Shown here: in pieces, positions 55,099-63,819 of the stretch
Layout: each line of letters opens with the position of its first letter
Numbering within the stretch: the first letter of the stretch is position 1
Assembly: GCF_001439635.1 (NCBI RefSeq)
Contig: NZ_LMBZ01000015.1
Location: 51,907-115,906 of the forward strand
DNA length: 64,000 nt
Reading direction: 5' to 3'
Source of the DNA: Solibacillus cecembensis
Lineage (GTDB): Bacteria; Bacillota; Bacilli; Bacillales_A; Planococcaceae
Translations under genes and position numbers: made by a program
Notes under the pieces: model-generated
Database searches by the model: none
What the model was told of the DNA's origin: nothing
What the model saw: only the letters and a program-made list of their open reading frames with translations

Positions 55099-55309
55099 AA
55101 TTGACAACCTCCTCGAATTTACAATAAATATAGAAAAAATGAGAAAATTTAAGTGTTTTATAGAATATTTTAACATAAAACAACTTATCCGTTTGATTTG
55201 TTTTAATATTATTTTTAAGTACTAAATTCACTATTATTGAGTAAGGTTTATTCTCAGGAAGTCATTTAGGCACCTATAACTTTTATGCAACTAAATGAAA
55301 AAACAAAAA

Positions 55310-55334
55310 CCTTACAACCGTTATGGCTGTAAGG
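55310..55334 (-). terminator. Intrinsic terminator
   Basis: The stem ccttacaacc/ggctgtaagg (10 bp, one wobble), followed on the minus strand by TTTTTG. It lies about 105 nt past the 55439 gene stop. A related hairpin recurs at 63531-63559. Confidence 0.7.
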
Positions 55335-55438
55335 CTTGCGAGTACTTACTAATTTAGTTATGAACTCATATCCACAAATTGTTCCGTTATTTATATGATG
55401 CAGTATCTGCAAACGCTGCGGCTTTTATTAGAATGTTA

Positions 55439-55843
55439 CTACTGGGATAATAATATTCCCTTTACATACCTGCATAAATTATTGTACATGTCCTCTTCAT
55501 AATCTTTCTGACCACGCATATATTTTTCTTTTAGATTGTAATAGCAAATTTGAAGATATTCATTATCGTGATGATCCTTAAAAGGTTTGAAATTCGGACC
55601 TAACTCTAAACCCTCAAAGTATTTATTCATTTTTTCGTAAGTTCTAATTTTATAACCACGCATCGTCATTTCATCCATTACCTTTTTTGTATAAATGTAC
55701 AAATCATCTTTAGGATATTCGTATATATAATTAATCAATATGTGTTGATCTTCTTTAGCAAAGATACTATTTAATTCTCTCCACTGTGAAAGTAATTGTC
55801 CTTTCGGTAGATGCTCCAATAAATCAACATGCCATAATCTCAT
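55439..55843 (-). CDS. TIGR02328/Pyr_excise-like protein
   Basis: A 134-residue protein beginning MRLWHVDLLEHLPKGQLLSQWREL, the start pattern of TIGR02328 proteins related to the pyrimidine-dimer glycosylase fold (T4 endonuclease V). The body YFEGLELGPNFKPF and YLQICYYNLKEKYMRG fits the family. DNA-repair activity has not been shown for these short proteins as far as I know. The ATG follows a weak site (ATAAGGAGC). It is downstream of the hydrolase gene on the same strand. Confidence 0.7.
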   Translation of the reverse strand: MRLWHVDLLEHLPKGQLLSQWRELNSIFAKEDQHILINYIYEYPKDDLYIYTKKVMDEMTMRGYKIRTYEKMNKYFEGLELGPNFKPFKDHHDNEYLQICYYNLKEKYMRGQKDYEEDMYNNLCRYVKGILLSQ

Positions 55844-55887
55844 TCATTATTGCTCCTTATTTCGAGGTGACTTACCCGTTTAAAATG

Positions 55888-56640
55888 TTATTCTAAGTTT
55901 AAACTATCCAAAAGTTCAATAATGTAAGTTGCTGAGTCCATCATCTGCTGTTTATTTGTTATGGATGATTCACCATCACCTTTTTGATTTCCATAATCTC
56001 CAAAACCTCCATGATTTCCACCTTTTATTTCTATGAATTCTGCGTCACTTGGCATCACATTTTTAGCCTCTTTTACTTTGTTTAAATCTGCAACTTGATC
56101 ATTACTACCCCATAATGATAAGACTTTCAACGGTTTATCAGTAAAGTTTAATTTATTTTGTGGATAGGATGCTAACAATACTAAACCTTTGATTTCACCA
56201 TTTTCAAGTGCATAATTTGACGCCATCACTCCTCCTAAAGAATGTCCGCCTATAACCCAAGTATCAATATCTTCATAATTACTTATTATACGATCTGCTC
56301 TATTAGGCGATAAAATGGCTAAGTTGAATTTCATTTTAGCAATAATAACGGTATACCCTTTTGATGCTATTTCATTTGCTATACTTGCATATGCTGAAGT
56401 TTCTACCTTTGCTCCTGGATAGAAAATAAAGCCTATATTTTTAGCATTAGATACTGGTTCAAATAATATATCTCCATTTTTTTCAACTTTAACGAAAGAG
56501 TCAGTTTTCAAACTATCCAAGGCTAACGAATCTGCCTTATAGTATGAACTCACATAAATAAAAAATCCCGCAGCTACTATTATTAGAAAAATAGCGATTC
56601 CCGTGATAATTTTATACTTTAAAGATTTTTTTTGCTTCAT
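55888..56640 (-). CDS. Membrane-anchored alpha/beta hydrolase (DLH-like)
   Basis: A 250-residue protein with an N-terminal anchor (residues 11-30) and an extracytoplasmic alpha/beta-hydrolase domain of the Abhydrolase_5/dienelactone-hydrolase type: FIFYPGAKVE, GGHSLGGVMASNY (nucleophile Ser about residue 133), GSNDQVAD and GGNHGGFGDYG (His). AAAGGAGAT precedes the ATG. Function unknown; relatives are lipases or carboxylesterases. Confidence 0.85.
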   Translation of the reverse strand: MKQKKSLKYKIITGIAIFLIIVAAGFFIYVSSYYKADSLALDSLKTDSFVKVEKNGDILFEPVSNAKNIGFIFYPGAKVETSAYASIANEIASKGYTVIIAKMKFNLAILSPNRADRIISNYEDIDTWVIGGHSLGGVMASNYALENGEIKGLVLLASYPQNKLNFTDKPLKVLSLWGSNDQVADLNKVKEAKNVMPSDAEFIEIKGGNHGGFGDYGNQKGDGESSITNKQQMMDSATYIIELLDSLNLE

Positions 56641-56747
56641 CTTCTATCTCCTTTTTTCTTCTCCAGTTCGACGTTGAAGTGTCATAATAGCAATAGCCAT
56701 TATAATCTAAGTTTACTAGCCCTTATTTTATCTGTCCAACTTAGTGT

Positions 56748-56992
56748 AGTGTAGCCTATCCATATCCTCAATTTAGTGAGAATGAGTTAAGTGTTGCGCT
56801 TTCCATTCTAATGCAAGAAGAGAAACCTGTAAGCACTTAAGGGATTAATAATGAACCTATTAAGGGAGAATCTGGTCTAACTTGCATAGCTGATACTACA
56901 ATCGATGAATTGAATATTGAAGAGATCGACAGTTTATTACTTACAGATTGCATGGATATTTTTTCTTTAGAAAAGGAAATGGGTTTCATCAA
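56748..56992 (+). pseudogene. DJ-1/PfpI family protein fragment
   Basis: One frame reads YPQFSENELSVALSILMQEEKPVS, an in-frame TAA (56838-56840), then GINNEPIKGESGLTC, TIDELNIEEIDSLLLTDCMDI and so on to about 56989. These are the N-terminal half motifs of DJ-1/PfpI-type proteins; the nucleophile-elbow half is missing. The coding sequence ends exactly where repeat copy D begins. The 5' end also lacks a start. Clearly decayed. Confidence 0.7.
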
Positions 56993-57040
56993 TTACACAT
57001 CGACGTAATTGCATCCAGATTTTTTCAAAAAGAAAAAAAG
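56990..57040 (+). repeat. Dispersed structured repeat, copy D (truncated)
   Basis: CAATTACACATCGACGTAATTG (hairpin 1, 56990-57011), GCATCCAGATTTTTTC and an A-rich tail. The rest of the element is missing. Same orientation as the other copies. It abuts the DJ-1/PfpI remnant. The remaining 57041-57172 shows nothing recognisable. Confidence 0.65.
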
Positions 57041-57172
57041 AAAAACATTCAAAACCCTTCAACCAAGGCCCTAAACTTTCTTCTTTTAGTAAATCTATAA
57101 TAATTTTTGAAATCCATATTTGGTTTGAAGTAGAACAAATAAATCGCCATTATTGTCTAGTAACCCGCTTAT

Positions 57173-58234
57173 TTATCCAATAATAGATGTCACATTTCCA
57201 TCTTGATCTTTAATGTAAGTTTTCACAACTTGTACGATGAAGTCTTTAGAAGAAGACAATCGAATTTCTCCTTCTTTAGGCAGCAGTTTGTACATGATTT
57301 CGTTAATAACCGCTTCATTCAATTTTAAATGGACCGTGCCCTCATTTATTTCGATTTCAGTCGTTAAATCATGCTCCAATGTTACATTTATGTCTTTGCT
57401 CACTAACATCAAATCTTTTCCCTTCAGCAATCGACCTCGTAGTAGCTTTCCGATCGTACTTGCTTGCTTCGCTCCTAATATGAGCACAGATGGTTTCTTC
57501 TTGAATAAACCATTTTTACGGGATTCCCAAGCCAATTGATCCACAAATAAATAGCCCGTGTTCGAACCGTCACGATCTATTCCGATTTGAACACTTTCCT
57601 GAATAGCAGGGATTTGCAGCATACAGTTTCGAGATAAATCTGTAATATAGCCTGGAACTTCTGCTTTTCCAGCTTCAAGTAAACCTCTTGTATTCCATAC
57701 TTTCATAGCCTCTAGCTCATCCTCTGTAATCCCAACCATTTGAAGAAACTCCACGCGCCCGTTTGATGTATGCAATGTTTCTAATTGTGAATCAGGTATA
57801 AAGGCAAGAGCAGTTAGCTGTGTATCGGCTTCCAAGCAGATGGGCCCATTTGCATCTAAATAATCACCAGAAGCGAAAATATTGTTGCTATCAAACACAT
57901 AGCGCCTCATGTTTTGAAGTAAGTTCAATGCCCACGCAGGAGGCTCCTCTTCATCCTGACTACGGCTCACTCGAAAGGATAGCTCAAACCCATAGCCACT
58001 ATATTCAGGATCTTTCATTTCCTTCTCATAAAGCTCCGAGAAACCAAAAGTTACAATATGCCAGTGCGGAGAAGGTGTTTCCGCTTTATAAGCACTCAGG
58101 CCATCTAATGGATCTTGACCACCGAGCATATAAGAAATTATAGTACCATAATGTTTCGGCTCCTGCTCTCCGTATAGCTTTGTTAACGATTCTTCAATTG
58201 CATCCCATCCAGTTGTCTTTACTTCTTCGGTCAT
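57173..58234 (-). CDS. Suppressor-of-fused (SUFU) domain protein, probable immunity protein
   Basis: A 353-residue bacterial SUFU protein. The first half has the SUFU motifs (GWDAIEESLTKLYG, PHWHIVTFGFSELY, GYGFELSFRV, LLQNMRRYVF); the second half is an additional domain of about 150 residues. Bacterial SUFU proteins are common immunity proteins of polymorphic toxin systems; B. subtilis YqcF, the partner of the LXG toxin YqcG, is of this type. GGAGGGG precedes the ATG. No toxin is visible beside it. Confidence 0.88.
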   Translation of the reverse strand: MTEEVKTTGWDAIEESLTKLYGEQEPKHYGTIISYMLGGQDPLDGLSAYKAETPSPHWHIVTFGFSELYEKEMKDPEYSGYGFELSFRVSRSQDEEEPPAWALNLLQNMRRYVFDSNNIFASGDYLDANGPICLEADTQLTALAFIPDSQLETLHTSNGRVEFLQMVGITEDELEAMKVWNTRGLLEAGKAEVPGYITDLSRNCMLQIPAIQESVQIGIDRDGSNTGYLFVDQLAWESRKNGLFKKKPSVLILGAKQASTIGKLLRGRLLKGKDLMLVSKDINVTLEHDLTTEIEINEGTVHLKLNEAVINEIMYKLLPKEGEIRLSSSKDFIVQVVKTYIKDQDGNVTSIIG

Positions 58235-58418
58235 GGTTTCCCCTCCAAGTCGTATAGGTTAAATTTATTATGTGATACACCATATCGTGACAAAACGAAC
58301 AGCCTTAACTTTGCTGGTAAACAGTTGCAGTAATGCTATCTGTTGAACATAAAAACATATAAAAGATTCCTGAACAGCTCAAATTATACTGCGAACGGAT
58401 AATCATGCTGGCATCTTA

Positions 58419-59156
58419 CTAGCAACATTGCCAATCGTATACTATTTTTGAAAAATCCCTATTTTTCAAAGCTTCCTTTGGAATAGAGAAAACACAATTC
58501 CCAGAGTCCCCAAACATAATGCCGCATTCCTCATCGATATCCAGCTGCAATAAAAGAAAATCGCTGTCATCAAAACCAATATAGTCATTCTGAACAAAAT
58601 AGGGATAACCGCCAATTCTACTCTCGCTACTATAGCAATCATCACTCAATTTCTCATATTCTACTTCTGATAGCTTATTCATAAAAATTTCTCGAAATAG
58701 ATCCAATGAGGAAGACATAGGCATCTCCCTTGATTTAAAATACATTTTACCGCTGTGTGAAAAAGGAAGATTCATATTATATTCTTCATTTTCATAAGGT
58801 TGTTTCTTTACTAAACATTCTTCATTTTCTTCATAATCTTCAATGTATCTCACTAGTATCGGGTCGTCCAAACCAAACAAATCATCATTTGCAACAAAAA
58901 ATTGCAGTAATCCCTTTTCTGGTAATTCATCTATATTTTCAAGATTCGCCAGATTGATTTGTGCTAAAAACAACATAGGTTTTCCAACTGGATCGGTTGG
59001 ATAATCTTTACTATCTCTCAAATAAGGACATCCACCTAACTTACTATCCCAGGGCTTTGTTTCTTCACGCTTAAAACTTATCTCGTTACTATACCTAAAA
59101 GTGCCTTTAATTAGGGTTTCATGTTCTTTTAAAAGTTTAGGAATTTCATATTTCAT
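58419..59156 (-). CDS. DUF1963 (YwqG-like) protein
   Basis: A 245-residue DUF1963 protein: SKLGGCPYL, PMLFLAQINLANL, GLLQFFVAND, SRIGGYPYFVQ and LLLQLDIDEECGIMFGDSGNCVF are the family landmarks. YwqG lies near the YwqJ/YwqK toxin-immunity genes in B. subtilis, and DUF1963/SUKH-related proteins are found in immunity loci. The ATG at 59156 has GAGGAG 10 nt upstream; a TTG at 59159 is 7 nt from it and is a possible alternative. The earlier ATG at 59174 has no site. Confidence 0.85.
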   Translation of the reverse strand: MKYEIPKLLKEHETLIKGTFRYSNEISFKREETKPWDSKLGGCPYLRDSKDYPTDPVGKPMLFLAQINLANLENIDELPEKGLLQFFVANDDLFGLDDPILVRYIEDYEENEECLVKKQPYENEEYNMNLPFSHSGKMYFKSREMPMSSSLDLFREIFMNKLSEVEYEKLSDDCYSSESRIGGYPYFVQNDYIGFDDSDFLLLQLDIDEECGIMFGDSGNCVFSIPKEALKNRDFSKIVYDWQCC

Positions 59157-59268
59157 CAATGTAAGTCTCCTCATTTCTAATAAATGACTCTTTACTTAAC
59201 CTATTTAACCTTTATCATTATTGGGCGGTTATCGGTATCCTACACCAAATGAATAAGTCGAATATAAA

Positions 59269-60330
59269 TTAACGCGTATATTCAGGCTGTTCTAAAGTAA
59301 TCGGATTGGGATTGCTAAGTACCCATTGCACTGCCAACTCGCATAGCCTCGCAGTTTCTTCATCTCCATCTCCATCGCCTTTGCTAAGCTCTTTCACTAA
59401 AGTGGCTGCCTCCTGAAGTGCATCGGAATGTAATGGCGTACCTAAGCTAAAATATTCGTTCAAACTTTTGAGCATTTTACGGAAATCATTATCCCAGTTC
59501 ATGCCACCATTATCTAAAATTTCGTATGAAACTTTGCCAGTAATACGGATAACTTCACCCTGTACGGTTTGTGCAGATCCTTGTGAAGGAATTAGTAAAC
59601 TCCAAAGCTCATTATGTTGCGCCTGCCAGCCCTTTGAATTAACCGTTATTGGAGACGTACCATCATGCGTTTTTCGCTTTTCCACTGGCGGAACATCAAA
59701 TAGCACATAAAGACAAGAAAGTGCCACATCCGTTTTGTTCAAATATTCTTTATTAAAACCTTCTCTATGGAATTCAAAATCTTCTCCAATTCGCTTAACG
59801 GAATCTTGCATTTTTGGTGTGATTGTTACCCCAGCATTCAATAAAATATCGGCAATTTCCACTATATGGACAATATCAATATTTCGACATACTGTTAACG
59901 CTTTATCTAAAGGCGTCTGATTCATCCTATTGACCGCGCTAATATTCGCGCCTTTAGCAACGAGCGTGCGCACCGCATTTGGTTTAAAAAAAGCAGCCGC
60001 GGCAAATAAAGGGGTCTCATTTTGATAATCCAACGCTTCTATATCTGCACTTAACTCCAGAAGCAATTCAATATTCCCATGCCAACTTATCGCCTGATTA
60101 TGTAAAGCTGTTCTTTTGTAATTGTCTCTCGCATTTATATCTGCACCTTGTTCCACGAGCCAGCGAACCAATTCATCCGGTACTTTGAAAAAACTTAAGG
60201 CTGTTGTTTTACTATAACCGCCATATGCTTCGAGCTCGCACTTTGTAAATACCTCTTGTAATGCTACAATATCGCCTGCTTCAATAAGTTCATTAAAATT
60301 TTTCGGTAACGTTTTTCTCTTCCTCACCAT
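59269..60330 (-). CDS. Ankyrin-repeat protein
   Basis: A 353-residue protein with about four to five ankyrin repeats in residues 25-170 (ELVRWLVEQGADINARDNYKRTALH, IELLLELSADIEALDYQNETPLF, VRTLVAKGANISAVNRMNQTPLD). It has a second part of about 180 residues without known domain. Ankyrin proteins occur among immunity proteins of polymorphic toxins; its place beside SUFU and DUF1963 genes suggests that role. AAGGAG precedes the ATG by 11 nt. Confidence 0.88.
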   Translation of the reverse strand: MVRKRKTLPKNFNELIEAGDIVALQEVFTKCELEAYGGYSKTTALSFFKVPDELVRWLVEQGADINARDNYKRTALHNQAISWHGNIELLLELSADIEALDYQNETPLFAAAAFFKPNAVRTLVAKGANISAVNRMNQTPLDKALTVCRNIDIVHIVEIADILLNAGVTITPKMQDSVKRIGEDFEFHREGFNKEYLNKTDVALSCLYVLFDVPPVEKRKTHDGTSPITVNSKGWQAQHNELWSLLIPSQGSAQTVQGEVIRITGKVSYEILDNGGMNWDNDFRKMLKSLNEYFSLGTPLHSDALQEAATLVKELSKGDGDGDEETARLCELAVQWVLSNPNPITLEQPEYTR

Positions 60331-60470
60331 ATGTATTTTCGCTCCTTATATTGGATTTTTAAATTTTCTTCATTACGTCATTTACCATATATATACCAAT
60401 CTATATTTTACCATGTTATAATTTTTTTGCTAAGAGAGTTTACAGTTAATTAAGAAAAGGGGCTATACTT

Positions 60471-61100
60471 ATGCAACCGTTTTGGGAAAAAGATTATAAA
60501 GAAGACGGGTATTACGCTTTTGGTAATCCAAGCATGGAAGTGATCGAGCAAACTAAAAAATTAACTCCTAATGCTACCGTATTAGATATTGGTTGCGGAG
60601 ATGGAAGACATGCTATTTATTTAGCTAAATTAGGATTTAACGTGGAGGCAATTGATGTTTCAGAATCAGGAATTGCTAAAATTAATCGTTATAAAGAGCT
60701 CCATCAACTACATAATTTAAAAGCATATGTACAGGACGCTGCAACTTACCCATTTGAAAAAAAGTTTGATCTAATTATTTCGCATGGTGTCTTTCATTTT
60801 ATGCCGCGCATTGATTGGGTACATTTAATTCATCAAATGAAGAAGCATACAAATGAAAAAGGTTGTAATATTATCACAGTTTTCACTGATGAAGTTCCTA
60901 TTCCTGATGACTTAGCCCCATTTGTTCATGGCATTTTTAAAGATGGAGAGTTACAAGATTTATATAAAGATTGGACGATATCTTTATACCGTTCTTATAC
61001 GTTTGAAGATGAGCACGAAAACAATATTCATCACTGTCATGCTGCAAACAAACTAGTAGCTGTAAAACCGTTCACAGGAAAAGGGGAAACAAATATATGA
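60471..61100 (+). CDS. Class I SAM-dependent methyltransferase (TehB-like)
   Basis: A 209-residue methyltransferase with motif I VLDIGCGDGRHA (about residues 37-48), acidic motif II (VEAIDVSE), motif III region FDLIISHGVFHFM and a TehB-like N-terminus FWEKDYKEDGYYAFGNPS. Substrate unknown; TehB-type enzymes methylate tellurite or small molecules. AAAAGGGG precedes the ATG. It overlaps the following hydrolase gene by 4 nt, so the two proteins probably act together. Confidence 0.9.
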   Translation: MQPFWEKDYKEDGYYAFGNPSMEVIEQTKKLTPNATVLDIGCGDGRHAIYLAKLGFNVEAIDVSESGIAKINRYKELHQLHNLKAYVQDAATYPFEKKFDLIISHGVFHFMPRIDWVHLIHQMKKHTNEKGCNIITVFTDEVPIPDDLAPFVHGIFKDGELQDLYKDWTISLYRSYTFEDEHENNIHHCHAANKLVAVKPFTGKGETNI

Positions 61101-61891
61101 CCATTCACTATAAAATAATCGGCGAAGGATATCCCATCGTCCTGTTGCACGGTTGGACACTTGACCATCAAGTTATATTACACGCAATGGAACCATTATT
61201 CGAAAATCGTAGCGGCTGGAAAAGAATATACATAGACTTACCTGGCATGGGGCTTTCCGAGTCACAACCTTCTATTCAAAACTCTGATGATATGTTGGAA
61301 GCAATATTGCATCTTTTGGACGAGCTTATCCCTGATCAACCGTTTATTATTTGTGGTAATTCATATGGCGGGTACATGGCTAGAGGAATAATCCATTCAC
61401 GGCAAGACACCGTTCGTGGGTTACTGCTAATGGCACCGATGACGATACCTGAATTTGATGAACGGGAAGTACCACTACAAACCGTTCTAAAAAGAGATAG
61501 CAACTTAATATCACATTTATCTCCAGAGGATGCGAATGAATTTTGCTCCATGGGGGTCGTGCAAGGTCAAAATGAATGGGAGAGGTTTCAAAATGAAATT
61601 TTAATTCCTTCCAAACAAACAAATCATGAATTCTTAAACCAAATCCGTCAAAATGGATATGGTTTTACATTCGATATTTCATCTAATCTTGAATATCCCA
61701 CATTAATTATCACAGGACGTCAAGACAATGTAGTCGGATACCATGATGTGTGGCGACTCATTGAAGATTATCCAAGAGCAACCTTTGCAGTGCTAGATAT
61801 GGCTGGTCACAACCTGCAAATTGAACAAACCGATGTATTTAATGCATTAGTTCATAACTGGTTAAATAAGCTTGAGTCAGTACATTTTTAA
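61097..61891 (+). CDS. Alpha/beta hydrolase
   Basis: A 264-residue alpha/beta-hydrolase: HGWTLDHQ oxyanion hole, DLPGMGLS turn, GNSYGGYMARG nucleophile elbow (Ser about residue 91), TGRQDNVVG (acid) and MAGHNLQIEQ (His). Cap domain between about residues 125 and 190. ATGA overlap with the methyltransferase gene. A terminator follows. Confidence 0.9.
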   Translation: MTIHYKIIGEGYPIVLLHGWTLDHQVILHAMEPLFENRSGWKRIYIDLPGMGLSESQPSIQNSDDMLEAILHLLDELIPDQPFIICGNSYGGYMARGIIHSRQDTVRGLLLMAPMTIPEFDEREVPLQTVLKRDSNLISHLSPEDANEFCSMGVVQGQNEWERFQNEILIPSKQTNHEFLNQIRQNGYGFTFDISSNLEYPTLIITGRQDNVVGYHDVWRLIEDYPRATFAVLDMAGHNLQIEQTDVFNALVHNWLNKLESVHF

Positions 61892-61957
61892 CTGGTGTAA
61901 CTTTACATACATTTGAGTTACCTATTTCACTAAAGAGTGCTTTAATTAAAGACAAAC

Positions 61958-61998
61958 AGGACTTGTGTATGATTAAACTTCATATATGCAAGTCCTTT
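61958..61998 (+). terminator. Intrinsic terminator
   Basis: The outer stem aggacttg/caagtcct (61958-61965 with 61989-61996), followed by TTTTTT on the plus strand. It ends the methyltransferase-hydrolase transcript. Confidence 0.8.
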
Positions 61999-62079
61999 TT
62001 TATGTTTTTTTAATTGTTGGTGCCCAAGAAAAACTCACGCAAGATTTTACACACATAAAACTTCCCCTTCTAACTTCAC

Positions 62080-62280
62080 TCAAAGTATTTTCGTAAATTG
62101 CAGCGAATTTCCAGAGTTATTCTTGTACCTGGTGCACGGACATTACCGCCGTTGAAAGATACTGTTGATACAGTACAAAAATGCAGAGAAACTTTCTTTG
62201 GTTATTATGAAAATACCGAACTTTCTGGTCCAACATCATCAATAGAAGATGTAAAGTATCATTTCAATGATTCAATCTAA
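62080..62280 (+). pseudogene. C-terminal gene fragment, family not recognised
   Basis: A frame without start signal encodes VILVPGARTLPPLKDTVDTV, CRETFFGYYENTELSGP, SSIEDVKYHFNDSI and a stop. The composition is strongly protein-like, as in a conserved C-terminus, but the rest of the gene is missing (a TAA at about 62071-62073 closes the frame upstream). Nothing else was recognised in 62281-62458. Confidence 0.45.
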
Positions 62281-62458
62281 TATTTGTTTGACTTTAGTTT
62301 AATAATACAAAAATTGTGGTTATGAATAATTCTCCCCTTAAACATTTACCACTTATTAACCAATCAACATTCTGTTATGTTACAATTTTTTTCAAATGGT
62401 TATTTAGAAATGGGAATTTGCTAGAAAAACAAATAAGAATTCGAAAGGATGGTTTTTT

Positions 62459-63493
62459 ATGAAAATTAAATATCCCGAAGCTCTTAAACCAAACAATTGT
62501 ATAGGTGTTACTGCACCTTCAAGTGGGGTAGAAAGTTCATTACATATCCTCGTAGAAGAAGCAAAGTTACAAGTAGAAAAAAACGGATTTAAAGTCTTAA
62601 TTGGAGAAACGGTGCTAACGCAACACAAAGGAAGAAGTGCTTCTATAGAAAAAAGAGTAGCAGAACTTATGGATTTTCTTCAAAATGATTGTATAAATGC
62701 CATAATACCTCCCTGGGGCGGTAACTTTGCAATGGAAATTTTACCATTTATAGATTGGAATAAGCTAAAGGAAATGAACCCCAAATGGATATTGGGTTAT
62801 TCAGACATTAGCACATTAAATTTTGCTTACACAACAATAACAGGTCATGCTTCCGCCCATGGAGTGAACTTTACTGAACTATCAGCCCCTGAGTGGGATG
62901 AGCTATCTAGTAAATGGATTGATGTTCTTAGTTCCAATGAAAATGAAGAAATTACACAATATTCATCAGAAAAATATCAATCGTGCTGGGGTAAAGTGTT
63001 CTCAAATCCTGCCACAGGATTTTATTTTGACTCTCAAACAGAATGGAAAACGTTATACAACGAAGATGAAGTAATATTTTCCGGCAGATTGATTGGAGGT
63101 TGTGTGAATACTTTACAGGTTTTAGTAGGGACTCCATTTGATAATGTTAATAATTTTGTTAATCAATACTGTCATGAAGAAGGCGTCATTTGGTACCTCG
63201 AAACAGCTGATATGGATTCGGCAAAAATTTATAGAGCTTTATGGCAAATGCAACAAAATAATTGGTTTTCTAATATTAAAGGTGTGCTATTTGGAAGAGC
63301 TGGCGGATATAAAGATATGGGTGATTTTACGCTAACCGATGCACTAAAGAATGTTTTCAAAGTCTTCAATATACCTATTATTCTAAATGCTGATGTAGGT
63401 CATGTACCTCCACAAAATATTTTAGTGAACGGCTCATATGCGACAGTTAAATATAGTAAGGGGAAAGGTTCCATCTCAATGAAATATATTTAA
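62459..63493 (+). CDS. S66 peptidase, MccF/LD-carboxypeptidase-like
   Basis: A 344-residue S66-family serine peptidase. The catalytic Ser115 lies in GYSDIS; the GVTAPSSG N-terminus, IIPPWGGNFA loop, WYLETADMD (Glu) and DVGHVPPQ (His) are all seen. LdcA members trim muropeptides; MccF members inactivate microcin C-type peptide-nucleotides and give immunity. Length and the W in QTEWKTLY suggest the MccF side, but this is not decisive. AAAGGATGG precedes the ATG. Confidence 0.9.
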   Translation: MKIKYPEALKPNNCIGVTAPSSGVESSLHILVEEAKLQVEKNGFKVLIGETVLTQHKGRSASIEKRVAELMDFLQNDCINAIIPPWGGNFAMEILPFIDWNKLKEMNPKWILGYSDISTLNFAYTTITGHASAHGVNFTELSAPEWDELSSKWIDVLSSNENEEITQYSSEKYQSCWGKVFSNPATGFYFDSQTEWKTLYNEDEVIFSGRLIGGCVNTLQVLVGTPFDNVNNFVNQYCHEEGVIWYLETADMDSAKIYRALWQMQQNNWFSNIKGVLFGRAGGYKDMGDFTLTDALKNVFKVFNIPIILNADVGHVPPQNILVNGSYATVKYSKGKGSISMKYI

Positions 63494-63530
63494 GTCAAAT
63501 AAGTTCTATTCGTTAACCTATATAGAAAAA

Positions 63531-63559
63531 AGCCATACAACCATTATGGCTGTATGGCT
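63531..63559 (-). terminator. Intrinsic terminator of the minus-strand acyl-CoA ligase transcript
   Basis: A 12-bp stem, agccatacaacc/ggctgtatggct (one wobble), followed on the minus strand by TTTTTTCTATA. It is related in sequence to the hairpin at 55310-55334. The region 63560-63819 has a further inverted repeat (63633-63671, gtagaatc-caaat / atttg-tattctac) and no gene. Confidence 0.7.
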
Positions 63560-63819
63560 TGGTAGTACGTCCCAAGAGGGAATTTGATGTTCCTCTAAAG
63601 CTTTGGTATTACTGACTTTTCAAATAAGGTGTGTAGAATCCAAATGAATAAATATTTTATTTGTATTCTACATTTACTGTCCATTATTATAGTACGTTAT
63701 CCAGGATAACAATTAAACAGCTGGGTGTTTGAATTCAGAACTCAGATTTCATAAAGTATTAACCTTTACCACTATCTAGTTAACAGGTGTCACTTTAAAC
63801 CACCAGAGTGAGTTTTTTG

